This document shows positions 26,606 to 34,514 of a DNA stretch of 42,877 bases, one piece after another. The notes under the pieces are model-generated. The model did no database searches. It was not told the origin of the DNA and saw only the letters and a list, made by a program, of their open reading frames with translations. The stretch comes from Candidatus Fermentibacterota bacterium (GTDB taxonomy: Bacteria > JAFGKV01): contig JAUXFG010000010.1 in the NCBI GenBank assembly GCA_030620115.1, forward strand, positions 1 to 42,877, given 5' to 3'. Both the position numbers and the translations under genes were made by a program. How positions within the stretch are numbered: the first letter of the stretch is position 1; each line of letters begins with the position of its first letter.

Positions 26606-27880
26606 CTACCCGCGCTTTCCGTGAATGATCTTTGTGACATCTTTGGCCTGCACATTGCCGAAGACCTCGTCGCCTATCTTCACAACCGGTGCGAGGCTGC
26701 AGCAACCCAGACATGCGACGGCCTCCAGGCTGAACTTGCCGTCCTTGGTGGTGGCGCCTTGCTCGATGTCGAGCTCCCTTTCGAAGGCTTCCAGTATCCT
26801 GCCTGAGCCCCTCACGTGACAGGCCGTGCCCACACAGACCTGGATGGTTGTCTCGCCTCTGGGCTCGAGACTGAATGCTTTGTAGAACGTAGCAATATGA
26901 TAGAGCTGTGCCTTTGGTACGCCGGTGATCTTGTTCAAATGGTCAATAGAAGCTCTTGAGATGAAGCGCTCGCGATCCTGGATATCCTGCATCATTTCAA
27001 TCACATACTCGGGGTCATCGTTCCATCTCGAGATGATCTGCCGAACCTCCGCCTTGTCGGTTTCCAGTATGTCCTCAGCTTTCGGCTGTATGGCCTGGGC
27101 AACAGGACTGTCGGCAATACGCCACGCGGGGATATAGTCTCTGTTCTTGATGATCAGAGCCTTGAGCTTTTTGTTCCGGAATACGGTTCCGATTCCGCCG
27201 CGCCCCGCTTGTTTCATCCGAGGAACTTGCCGGCGCCAATCATAGAACGAGAAGTTAAGGATACCCATCCGAACGTGGTTGGCTGCACGACCGGCGGATA
27301 CCACGGCGATGTTTCGCTTGTCCATCTCATCATCGGCATACATCTCCGTCAGCTCCTCGGCCAGGAGATGTGAGTCAATGCTCTCCATGGGCGCCGTCTC
27401 GATAGTGATCCTTGAATTCACCGGATCTATGTAGACAACAACTTCATCCTTTGCCTTGCCCACGATACAAAGTGCATCGAATCCAGCAAACTTGAGGTAT
27501 GGGCCAAAATAGCCTCCGACATTGGAATCTATTATTGAATATGTCAGAGGCGATACTGATGTCACAAGTGTTTTTCCCGAACCGGGGAATGAGGCCGTTC
27601 CTCCGAGCGGGCCTGAAGAAAGACAGATAGGATTCTCTGGGCTGTCCCATCTGGTGTTCGGGTTAATCTCCTGAAACATAAACCACAGGCAAAAACCCTT
27701 TCCGCCTACCCAGAGCTCCTTCATCTGTTCCGTCACCTGTCTGGTTTCAATGACGTTCTTATCAAGATCAATTCGCAGTGCCAGATTGGCATACCCTCTT
27801 TCAAGACTGCCCGGCTCGTATGTCAGTTCCGCCAGTACTTGATGTTCGTTGCGCATCTCAGTGATGCTTCTGGTTGTCAT
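26606..27880 (-). CDS. AOR N-terminal (pterin-binding) domain fused to a NuoE/HydC-like [2Fe-2S] domain
   Basis: 424 residues from ATG 27880, preceded by GGAGG at about 7 nt; the frame is open to 28072 without conserved sequence. Residues about 30-250 are aldehyde oxidoreductase domain 1: WVGGKGFCLWFMF, SPENPICLSSGPLGGT, NVGGYFGPYLKFAGFDALCI and QAGRGGIGTVFRNKKLKAL, matching the pterin- and substrate-channel segments of AOR. Residues about 276-424 are a NuoE-type domain (helical bundle, then C349-x4-C354 and C390-x3-C394, VCVGTACHVRG and CLGCCSLAPVV). The catalytic rest of AOR is encoded two genes downstream on a different fusion. First gene of the operon. Confidence 0.92.
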   Translation of the reverse strand: MTTRSITEMRNEHQVLAELTYEPGSLERGYANLALRIDLDKNVIETRQVTEQMKELWVGGKGFCLWFMFQEINPNTRWDSPENPICLSSGPLGGTASFPGSGKTLVTSVSPLTYSIIDSNVGGYFGPYLKFAGFDALCIVGKAKDEVVVYIDPVNSRITIETAPMESIDSHLLAEELTEMYADDEMDKRNIAVVSAGRAANHVRMGILNFSFYDWRRQVPRMKQAGRGGIGTVFRNKKLKALIIKNRDYIPAWRIADSPVAQAIQPKAEDILETDKAEVRQIISRWNDDPEYVIEMMQDIQDRERFISRASIDHLNKITGVPKAQLYHIATFYKAFSLEPRGETTIQVCVGTACHVRGSGRILEAFERELDIEQGATTKDGKFSLEAVACLGCCSLAPVVKIGDEVFGNVQAKDVTKIIHGKRG

Positions 27881-27933
27881 AAACACCCTCCCGACATGTG
27901 CAGTGCTCCTTCTTGTGATTCTTGGGAAAATGC

Positions 27934-27952
27934 TGTCTATAGTGTTGTCTAT
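27934..27952. promoter_or_regulatory. Direct heptamer repeat upstream of the aldehyde oxidoreductase operon
   Basis: TGTCTAT occurs at 27934-27940 and again at 27946-27952 (period 12), that is ATAGACA twice on the coding strand, 54-72 nt before the first gene. It could be an operator or chance. No convincing -35/-10 pair was found near it. Confidence 0.25.
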
Positions 27953-28119
27953 GAGATTCTTCCTTTCATCCGTAGTCTGATGTCGTCGTTTCTCTCCTGA
28001 TCTTGCCACATCACAAGCTGTTGTGGGAGCAGCGAAAACCGTGAACCGATTCAAACCGGCACACCTGATCAACCCCGTGCAGACGCGGAGCGATTTCGTG
28101 GCGACAGCTTCAAAAGGAT

Positions 28120-28149
28120 GGTTAACCCGGACTTCTCACCGGGTTAACC
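28120..28149 (-). terminator. Hairpin at the end of the glycosyltransferase gene, made from the dispersed repeat core (copy 2)
   Basis: Perfect 11-bp arms GGTTAACCCGG and CCGGGTTAACC surround ACTTCTCA. The right arm touches the stop codon of the gene ending at 28149. The middle is exactly the core of the dispersed repeat family (CCCGGACTTCTCACCGG), here extended into a longer stem. There is no U-run, so terminator function is likely but not certain. Confidence 0.5.
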
Positions 28150-29087
28150 TATCGCGCACGAAAATTCATGGCGCCAGTGACCATCCCTTGGGTGAAGGCT
28201 CGTTTCATTCGGTAGATGAGCCCTATATCCAAAATGACCCGCGGATCATAGCGCACCCAGAGCGCGATGACAAGGAGTGTGAAGGCCCATGCGTAGGGTA
28301 TGGCCAGAAGGCGGCACGCGCGGGAACTCCGCAGCACGAGACTCCCGAGGAATGCATCCTTTTCAGCGCGAACATGATGCGTGTGCTCCCCCCATCTACG
28401 ATGGTGGGCGAGTGCTTCGATCCATTGATCTCTGTCCTTGTGGAAACAGAGTGCCTCTTTGGCGAACTTGATCTCTATTCCGGCACGCCTCGCGGCATGA
28501 CAGAATGCCACATCTTCGCCGGTAGCGAGCTCCTCCCTGAAGAGTCCGGTGGTTTCGAACACCCGGCTCTTGACGCTCATGTTGCATGTGGGAAGATGGA
28601 GAAATCTGACCCTGCCGGAAGGCCTTCCCGGTGGGGAAGTGAACCACGATGCATATCCGTCTGCCCGACCTACTCTGGTATGATGGATGCCCTTGACTGG
28701 CCCCCCTACGATTCCTGCGTGGGGCCAGATTTCGTGGGCAGTCATATGGGCGTTCAACGTGTGGGCTTCGATGATGCAGTCGCTGTCATGGAACACGATG
28801 AGCGGATGGTTATTCGCCAAGGCCTTCTTGATGGCCGCGTTGCGCGCAGCCGGCGGACCCACGCGCTGGGGGAGCGTCAAAACCTCGCCATTGCCCTGCT
28901 CTTTGCACCAGGCCGCCAGTATCCGGCCCGTTGCGTCCTCAGAAGCGTCGTCCACGAAATAGACGCACCAGTCTTGATAGGTGCTTGCCGCCAGGGAGCC
29001 GAGGAGATCGGGCAGGTCATTCTCGGCATTCCGAACAGGGATGACCATGGCGGCATGGGGGACGCCCCATGATCCAGCATCTCGCAT
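28149..29087 (-). CDS. Family 2 glycosyltransferase
   Basis: 312 residues. The GT-A core shows AMVIPVRNAENDLPDLL, YFVDDASEDAT, AARNAAIKKA and the metal-binding DSD in VFHDSDCII, followed by the ED acceptor segment ATGEDVAFCHAARRAG. One or two hydrophobic segments near the C-terminus (LLAIPYAWAFTLLVIALWV) attach it to the membrane. It starts 16 nt after the radical SAM gene upstream, so the two are likely co-transcribed. Donor and acceptor sugars are unknown. Confidence 0.9.
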   Translation of the reverse strand: MRDAGSWGVPHAAMVIPVRNAENDLPDLLGSLAASTYQDWCVYFVDDASEDATGRILAAWCKEQGNGEVLTLPQRVGPPAARNAAIKKALANNHPLIVFHDSDCIIEAHTLNAHMTAHEIWPHAGIVGGPVKGIHHTRVGRADGYASWFTSPPGRPSGRVRFLHLPTCNMSVKSRVFETTGLFREELATGEDVAFCHAARRAGIEIKFAKEALCFHKDRDQWIEALAHHRRWGEHTHHVRAEKDAFLGSLVLRSSRACRLLAIPYAWAFTLLVIALWVRYDPRVILDIGLIYRMKRAFTQGMVTGAMNFRAR

Positions 29088-29103
29088 TATCGTTCTCAGG
29101 CGC

Positions 29104-30123
29104 TCATCCGCGAGCCGTCCGCCAGAGGAGCTTCAACAGAGAGGGTGGGTGGAAAAAGAGGCTGGAGAGCAGGGCGCAGTTGTGGGTACACCAGCATCCT
29201 CCGCCAGCGATGAATCGACGTTGGGCTTTCCAGGCGGGATCGCCCAGAAGCTCAGGGAGCGATGAATCGGCGAGACTGCCAGGGGGCTCCAACATCTCAC
29301 AACTGCCCGCTCTCTTGTCGGCCCAGACGACGATATGGTTCGAACCGCCCAGACAAGGAATCACCTGTCTCTTCTGTTCCAGAATGGCGAGGCTTGTCTC
29401 CCAGAGCAGTCGGTGATAGCCGGCCAGCAGCCGCCGAGCAAGAGGGCCGGATCCATACGAGTATTGCTTCAATTCGTGCAAGATGATGGGAAGGCAGCTC
29501 TTAAGTCTCTCAAGAGAAGGGAGTCTCAAGGAAGGGTCGTTTGGATCACCGCGCAAGAGGATCAATGAATGCGCATCAGGGCCCTGTGAGCGGACCCATG
29601 GAAGGAAGTCGGGCAAGGTGTCGATATTCTCCTCACAGATGACGGTATTGATCTTCACTGCAATGCCGTCCATGGCTCTCACATTCCGGAAAGTGTCCCA
29701 CGCGCGCTCCCAGCTTCCCGATGCACGAAGCCGATCATGCATATCCTTGGGCCCATCTATTGATATGGAGAGGATCAGCTTGCCGTGGAAGCGTTTTCGG
29801 ATCTTTCCCACTGTGCGACAGACACGGTCACTATCCCAGCCATTCGTAGGGATGCTGAGGATCTTCGTTCTGAACAGCCCGCATAGTTCGGGCAGGTCGT
29901 CTCTGAGGAATGGTTCTCCGCCGCCGATATCGAGCCACATGAGCTCGGGCAGAGAATTCGCCAGCGAGGCAAAGAAGCCAAGCTCCGGTTCGTGATGTGC
30001 CGCACGTAAGAAACATGTTCTGCATGAGAGGTTACAGCGCGAGGTTACATGGAGTATGAGATAGCTCGGCTTATGTGTGAGCCAATGGCGGAAAAAGAAG
30101 CGCGGGAATGACATGAAATGCAC
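29104..30123 (-). CDS. Radical SAM protein with SPASM-like C-terminal cysteines
   Basis: 339 residues from GTG 30123, which has GGAGG 11 nt upstream; ATG 30114 is an alternative and the frame is open to 30285. The cluster motif is TSRCNLSCRTC (CX3CX2C), followed by GGGEPFLRDD and ISIDGP, typical of the SPASM/twitch radical SAM group. The C-terminal part has spaced cysteines (PCLGGSN, GSCEML, GGCWCTHNC), consistent with auxiliary cluster binding. No small precursor peptide gene was seen beside it, so a peptide-maturase role is not supported. Co-location with a glycosyltransferase suggests a sugar or lipid substrate. Confidence 0.85.
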   Translation of the reverse strand: MHFMSFPRFFFRHWLTHKPSYLILHVTSRCNLSCRTCFLRAAHHEPELGFFASLANSLPELMWLDIGGGEPFLRDDLPELCGLFRTKILSIPTNGWDSDRVCRTVGKIRKRFHGKLILSISIDGPKDMHDRLRASGSWERAWDTFRNVRAMDGIAVKINTVICEENIDTLPDFLPWVRSQGPDAHSLILLRGDPNDPSLRLPSLERLKSCLPIILHELKQYSYGSGPLARRLLAGYHRLLWETSLAILEQKRQVIPCLGGSNHIVVWADKRAGSCEMLEPPGSLADSSLPELLGDPAWKAQRRFIAGGGCWCTHNCALLSSLFFHPPSLLKLLWRTARG

Positions 30124-30263
30124 GATGTTCTCTTCCTCCGTGATCAAAGGCGTGACAGTAATCGGTAGAGGGCTGCTCGAGACCGAACCCGGAAGGCGCA
30201 TAAATCCCACGAGGCGAGGCCCAGAGAAAGAGGCCGGCGGGAGGTTCCTTTTTGTTCCACAGG

Positions 30264-30290
30264 TTGACGTGATGGGAAGTTGCACATAAT
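30264..30290 (+). promoter_or_regulatory. Candidate promoter for mutM
   Basis: TTGACG (30264-30269) and CATAAT (30285-30290), each five of six to consensus, are separated by only 15 nt, 45 nt upstream of the start codon. The short spacing lowers confidence. Confidence 0.38.
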
Positions 30291-30335
30291 TTTTCTTGAC
30301 TACACTCCTCCTGGAAAAGCATCAGGGAGGTGACG

Positions 30336-31184
30336 ATGCCGGAAATGCCAGAGTTGGAGATCCTGTGCGAAGGGATGAGGGCGCGTATACTCGAGCGTCC
30401 CATCGAACGGGTGGCAGTCCACCAACCCTCTGTTGTGAAGACCTTCTATCCACCTATGACTGCGCTGCTGGGGCAGAAGATCATCGCTATCGACCGGCGA
30501 GGAAAGTTCCTTCTTCTGCTGCTCCAATCCGGAGACCACCTGGTCATCCAGCTCCAGCGGAGTGGATGGCTCGACTACCGCGTGAATGGAGAGGAAGCAA
30601 CGGAGCTTGACGCCGTGACCATCGCCTTTGATGACAGTTCGGCCATCGTGGTTGTCGAGCGGGGCTCGCGACGGAGAGCGAATGTTCATCTGGTCAAGGA
30701 ACTTTCCGCAGTCCCATTCCTGAGCGGTGTGGGATTGGAACCCTTTGATGACAACTTCACTGCTGAGCGGCTCTTCGAATACCTCCAGTCGGAACGCATG
30801 CAGCTCAAGAGTTTCCTGATAGACCAACGCTTCGTTGCGGGTCTAGGCAATGCGTATACCGATGAAATCCTTTTTGATTGCCGCCTCTCACCGTTCAAGA
30901 TCACCACGACCCTCACTTTCCAGGAATCACAGAACCTCCAAAGTGCTATCAAGAAGATCTTGCAGGAAGGCACTGCCAAGCTCCGGGAGATCGTGGGCGA
31001 CAAGATACTGAGATGTGAAGAGCACAGCTTCATGGCCATCCACGGGAGATCCGGGCAAAGCTGCCCACGGTGCGACACCCCAATCGCCGAGATCCGCTAC
31101 AGTGATCGCAGTACGCACTACTGTCCCAAATGCCAGTCTGGCGGCAAGGTATATGCCGATCGGAGGGCTGGACCCCTGAAGTAG
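30336..31184 (+). CDS. mutM: Formamidopyrimidine-DNA glycosylase (Fpg/MutM)
   Basis: 282 residues. Start ATG 30336 is fixed by the required N-terminal Pro-Glu (MPEMPELE) and by GGGAGG 5 nt upstream; an ATG or GTG six bases earlier would bury the catalytic proline. K57 in DRRGKFLL matches the conserved lysine of the family. The H2TH region is VAGLGNAYTDEILF. A C-terminal zinc finger C-x2-C...C-x2-C ends in THYCPKC. The enzyme removes 8-oxoguanine and formamidopyrimidines and nicks the abasic site. A tail of about 13 residues follows the last zinc cysteine. Some exposure to oxidants is implied, despite the anaerobic enzymes nearby. Confidence 0.96.
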   Translation: MPEMPELEILCEGMRARILERPIERVAVHQPSVVKTFYPPMTALLGQKIIAIDRRGKFLLLLLQSGDHLVIQLQRSGWLDYRVNGEEATELDAVTIAFDDSSAIVVVERGSRRRANVHLVKELSAVPFLSGVGLEPFDDNFTAERLFEYLQSERMQLKSFLIDQRFVAGLGNAYTDEILFDCRLSPFKITTTLTFQESQNLQSAIKKILQEGTAKLREIVGDKILRCEEHSFMAIHGRSGQSCPRCDTPIAEIRYSDRSTHYCPKCQSGGKVYADRRAGPLK

Positions 31185-31401
31185 CACGCGGCATTGTAGG
31201 TGATCGTACCAAGGCTGCCGGCTATCCCGGACTTCTCACCGGCCTTCGTAACGAAACGGCTGAGATAGCATTGCCTGCGAGGTGATGCTGGTTTCTGGAT
31301 GCTTGATGCTGGAAGGAGAACGGAACGACTCCCGGTTTCATCCAGTATCCAGAGACCAGCATCCAGTATCGCTGCGCCTCGATCAATGGGCCATGGCATG
31401 A
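31185..31401. repeat. Dispersed repeat copy 3 plus an imperfect inverted repeat
   Basis: CCCGGACTTCTCACCGGC followed by CTTCGTAACGAAACGGC (31226-31260) is a copy of the dispersed family. It is followed by GATGCTGGTTTCTGGATGC (about 31282-31300), whose approximate reverse complement, ending ACCAGCATCCAG, lies at about 31344-31367. The whole lies between convergent mutM and thyX and could form a large hairpin. Confidence 0.6.
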
Positions 31402-32748
31402 TCACTCATCGGTTTGAGGCGCAGCTTCGCTAGAATACTCCGAAGACTCCATGCCCATGGCCTGCGCAATCATAGGCAGTTTCTTGAAGACTTCCCGGAT
31501 CATTGACGTGACCTGATACCGTATATCCCACTGTGCGAGGGGATCAAGCCGAAGGGCTGCCATATTCCCCATCGCTCGTGCATTGATCACCAAGAGGACA
31601 CGTCGTCTATGGGCGTTGAGCAGGGCATACGACGACGACGCAGGGTGGATCTCTGCGACTTCCTTGGCCATGGCTTCTGCTCGGGAGGCGATCTCGAGGA
31701 ACGCTTGCTCAATCCCGGTCTCGATCACTAATGGAGGGACGGTGATTCCCAACGCAGTGTCGTATGGCTGCGCAAGGATGGTCGCCATGCGATGCCGCTT
31801 CAATTGTGCGAAGCACGATGCGCTCACCACGAGTTCGAAGGCGAAATGGATGTTCTCGAAGGCGCGGGGAAGTCTATCACATTGGCGCCGATAGCGAGCA
31901 CCCACTGTTTCGAGGTTGACTGACCCATGGTCTTGATGCAGCTGGGCAAAGGAGTGAGTGCCTTGGGCAAAGGCCAGTGAAGTCGCCAAAACCTCTTCGG
32001 CGTGAGGCGTGTGCCAGAGAAGGGTGGGAGTTGTGTTCGATTCGGTCTGAAACGGGGATCGCGGGGACTCGCCATTGACTGCTTCTTCAGCCGGCGGGGA
32101 TAATTCCTGAATCACCGACGGGGCCAGATTTGAGACAAGCCTCTGCATCATTTGCGCCAGATGTCGGCATTCGTGAAGCTCGTGGTGGGCAAGACGCGCG
32201 AGCATCATGCCCAAAGCCCTGGCATTGATGGTCATCCCGAGCTGGGTGGTCGTGGCCAGGCCGAGGACATAACGTGCGTCTTCCTTGGCCTTCTGGCCGC
32301 TTCGTTTGGCAGCGATCCGACAAACGATTTGCTGATAGAAATCGTGTTGATCACGGCACAGAGCCGCGAATCGCCTCGACAGTCCTGCTTCGCGCGCCTC
32401 TCGCGGGATGAGGAAGCCCTCGCCCAAACGTACGTATCTCTGGGACTTCTCCGTATAGGAAACAAGGCGTGAATGCTCCACTGCTTCCACTGCCAGACGG
32501 GATATATCTACCAGATCGACATTGAATACGGCGTGCTCAGCTACCGATCGGTGTCCGAGATGAAACAGAATCTTCTCATTGAAAAGCCTTGACCTGGCCA
32601 TGTCTTGTGCCGCACGCCTTCGAAGCTGTTCCACGGAGAGCGGGCTTCTGCTTATTCTGGCGTATGCCGCACAGATGCTTTCAGGGGTGAGGGGGGAATC
32701 ATTCTCCCGGCCTGGACATGCATTCATCCCTGCAATGGTGACGCGCAT
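31402..32748 (-). CDS. thyX: Tandem-domain flavin-dependent thymidylate synthase (ThyX-like)
   Basis: 448 residues, about twice a normal ThyX. ATG 32748 is chosen because AGGTGA lies 9 nt upstream; an in-frame GTG at 32760 is possible. Both halves match ThyX. The first has HSR-x7-S (HSRLVSYTEKSQRYV, residues 92-106) and NARALGMMLARLAHHE. The second has RHR-x7-P (RHRMATILAQP, 318-328) and NARAMGNMAALRLDPLAQWDIR. The signature RHR-x7-S is thus split: the first half keeps the Ser and SQRY, the second keeps RHR. ThyX makes dTMP from dUMP using methylene-tetrahydrofolate and NADPH via FAD, with active sites shared between subunits, so a fused pair could form one working site per pair. Confidence 0.88.
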   Translation of the reverse strand: MRVTIAGMNACPGRENDSPLTPESICAAYARISRSPLSVEQLRRRAAQDMARSRLFNEKILFHLGHRSVAEHAVFNVDLVDISRLAVEAVEHSRLVSYTEKSQRYVRLGEGFLIPREAREAGLSRRFAALCRDQHDFYQQIVCRIAAKRSGQKAKEDARYVLGLATTTQLGMTINARALGMMLARLAHHELHECRHLAQMMQRLVSNLAPSVIQELSPPAEEAVNGESPRSPFQTESNTTPTLLWHTPHAEEVLATSLAFAQGTHSFAQLHQDHGSVNLETVGARYRRQCDRLPRAFENIHFAFELVVSASCFAQLKRHRMATILAQPYDTALGITVPPLVIETGIEQAFLEIASRAEAMAKEVAEIHPASSSYALLNAHRRRVLLVINARAMGNMAALRLDPLAQWDIRYQVTSMIREVFKKLPMIAQAMGMESSEYSSEAAPQTDE

Positions 32749-32819
32749 CTGATTCTTCACCTATCCATAGAATTCGTGATATCGACCATGCATGCTGGAA
32801 TTCGGGTGAGGGATAACCC

Positions 32820-34514
32820 TCACCGAAGGATAAGCAACGGGATACTCCCGTGCGATTCCTCCGCCTTCCAGCGCAGGACATAGGCGCCTGGTTGGAGGCC
32901 GTGGGGAACATGGGATAGCTGTTCAATCTGTGTCTCCGAAAAAGAGCATCGGCGTCGCCCGGCCAGATCGAAGATGTCGATCTTCTTGAGATGGAGCCCC
33001 GGTGCGGCAATGATTCTGAAGCTCCGTCCCACAGGCGAGGGAGCCACGTGGATGGGGAGGCTGAGTACGTCTGCGACAGGGTCAGTCGCCCACGGGGCCG
33101 GGCGCACATCGGTTCTGGGCGGCGCCTCCCAGATGGCGGTCATATCTATGGTGGCGAGCCGGAGGGCTGTCTCTTCGCCAATAAGAAGCGCCGCATCGGC
33201 AAGGAGAAGCGTGGCCAGGCCATCTTGTATCACAGGCAAGGCTTCGAGCATGGCCTCGTTTCCTGGCGTTGAAGTAAGTTGTACGGGTTCTGTCCATATG
33301 CCTGTCTCCGGGTCGTGACCAGTGGCCCAGATGTCGAGATTCGGAGATGGGTCGCTTCTGTCCGACCAGAAGACCACCAGACGGCCTTGCTCATCAACCG
33401 CGGCCGTGGGCCAGTCTGCCTCGTCATACGCGTCCAGCGTATCCGTGAGGGCGCGACCTATGTAGACGCTGGTCCATGTTCCCTCCATGGGATAGCTGCA
33501 AATCAGCGCGCGCGCGGATAGCCACTCCTTCTCCTCCATGGTGACCGTGTCACGAAACGATCTCCGGGCCGTCCAGAAGAGATAGGGAATGTCGCCTGAG
33601 AAGAGAAGATCAGCGCCGTACCAGGTGGTGCCACCGGTGAACGAGCCATAGGGCATGGAACCCGGGATCTCCTCGAGAGATGAACCATCGGCGGCCGACG
33701 CCAGCATCAGGGGCTCATCCCATGAAGTCCCCCAATCCGAGCTAGGGCATATCCATGGTTGCAGCCCCAGATGCAAGGAATCTGTGGCCTCTGCCAGAGC
33801 GCATGCCACCAGCGTTCCTGTGGACGAGGCGGCCAGAAGGGTAGGGCCGCCATCTCCGCTGTCGGGTCGTGGAATGGCGGTGGACCAGTCCTCTGGGCCA
33901 GGGGTGAATGAGAGGCCCCCGTCCTGGGAGACGAAGAGGTAGGTGTCCCAGGTATAGGTGTCCCATACTCCCACGGCGAGGCGATCCGTTTCCTGAGCAG
34001 CGGTGACGGGGATCGCCAACGACGGATAGTGGGCCGTTTCTCCGGAATCCGGAAGCTGTGGATCGGTCAGCACGATCCCGTCGGCGATGCAGGAATCCTG
34101 GCTCTCGGTGGCCACCGATTGAAAAAAGGTATAGGGGGATCCCGTATTCTCCCGTTTCACCACCATGGTCAATGTCGGATCGGCGCCAGGCGCGGCGAGC
34201 AATGCGGGGAAAAGGAAGGCAAGGTCGAGACTGTCGCATGGGCCTAGGGCGCTCACTTCGCTCCACGGGTCATCATCCGTGGGCCTCTGTAAGCAGAACA
34301 GCCCATGGTCTTCTCCAGGCACGGTGATCAAAAGGCGGTGCCCATCACCTCCAAATGAGAGGATATTCTTGCAGTACCCGGGTATGAGCTGCTGAGGAAA
34401 CGAGAGTTTACAGAGGCTGTCCCCGGCAACGGTTCCAGTCAGCAAGGAATTCCTGGGTAGCTCCACATTGGGGAAAGCAGTCGCGAGTGAGAGTATCAAG
34501 AGTAACGAATACAC
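32820..34514 (-). CDS. Secreted protein with BNR/sialidase-like repeats and Por-type C-terminal sorting domain
   Basis: 564 residues from GTG 34514, with AAGGAG about 8 nt upstream. A short signal peptide (MYSLLLILSLATAFP) is followed by a long all-beta region with sialidase/BNR-like phrases (VSQDGGLSFTPGP, SSDWGTSWDEP, VDEQGRLVVFWSDRSD), which suggests a propeller. No sialidase catalytic Arg triad was confirmed. The last 75 residues resemble Por secretion (T9SS type A) or FlgD-like sorting domains: VAPSPVGRSFRI, IDIFDLAGRR, HGLQPGAYVLRW. It is probably exported to the surface. Ligand or enzyme activity unknown. Confidence 0.75.
   Translation of the reverse strand: MYSLLLILSLATAFPNVELPRNSLLTGTVAGDSLCKLSFPQQLIPGYCKNILSFGGDGHRLLITVPGEDHGLFCLQRPTDDDPWSEVSALGPCDSLDLAFLFPALLAAPGADPTLTMVVKRENTGSPYTFFQSVATESQDSCIADGIVLTDPQLPDSGETAHYPSLAIPVTAAQETDRLAVGVWDTYTWDTYLFVSQDGGLSFTPGPEDWSTAIPRPDSGDGGPTLLAASSTGTLVACALAEATDSLHLGLQPWICPSSDWGTSWDEPLMLASAADGSSLEEIPGSMPYGSFTGGTTWYGADLLFSGDIPYLFWTARRSFRDTVTMEEKEWLSARALICSYPMEGTWTSVYIGRALTDTLDAYDEADWPTAAVDEQGRLVVFWSDRSDPSPNLDIWATGHDPETGIWTEPVQLTSTPGNEAMLEALPVIQDGLATLLLADAALLIGEETALRLATIDMTAIWEAPPRTDVRPAPWATDPVADVLSLPIHVAPSPVGRSFRIIAAPGLHLKKIDIFDLAGRRRCSFSETQIEQLSHVPHGLQPGAYVLRWKAEESHGSIPLLILR

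Noticed and set aside
25615-26628. 337-codon plus-strand frame opposite the NuoF-like gene
   Set aside because: Antisense shadow of a conserved flavoprotein; His/Arg/Cys-rich composition without domain pattern.
28023-29072. 349-codon plus-strand frame opposite the family 2 glycosyltransferase
   Set aside because: The minus-strand glycosyltransferase is clear; the plus frame has no motif and runs through a repeat hairpin.
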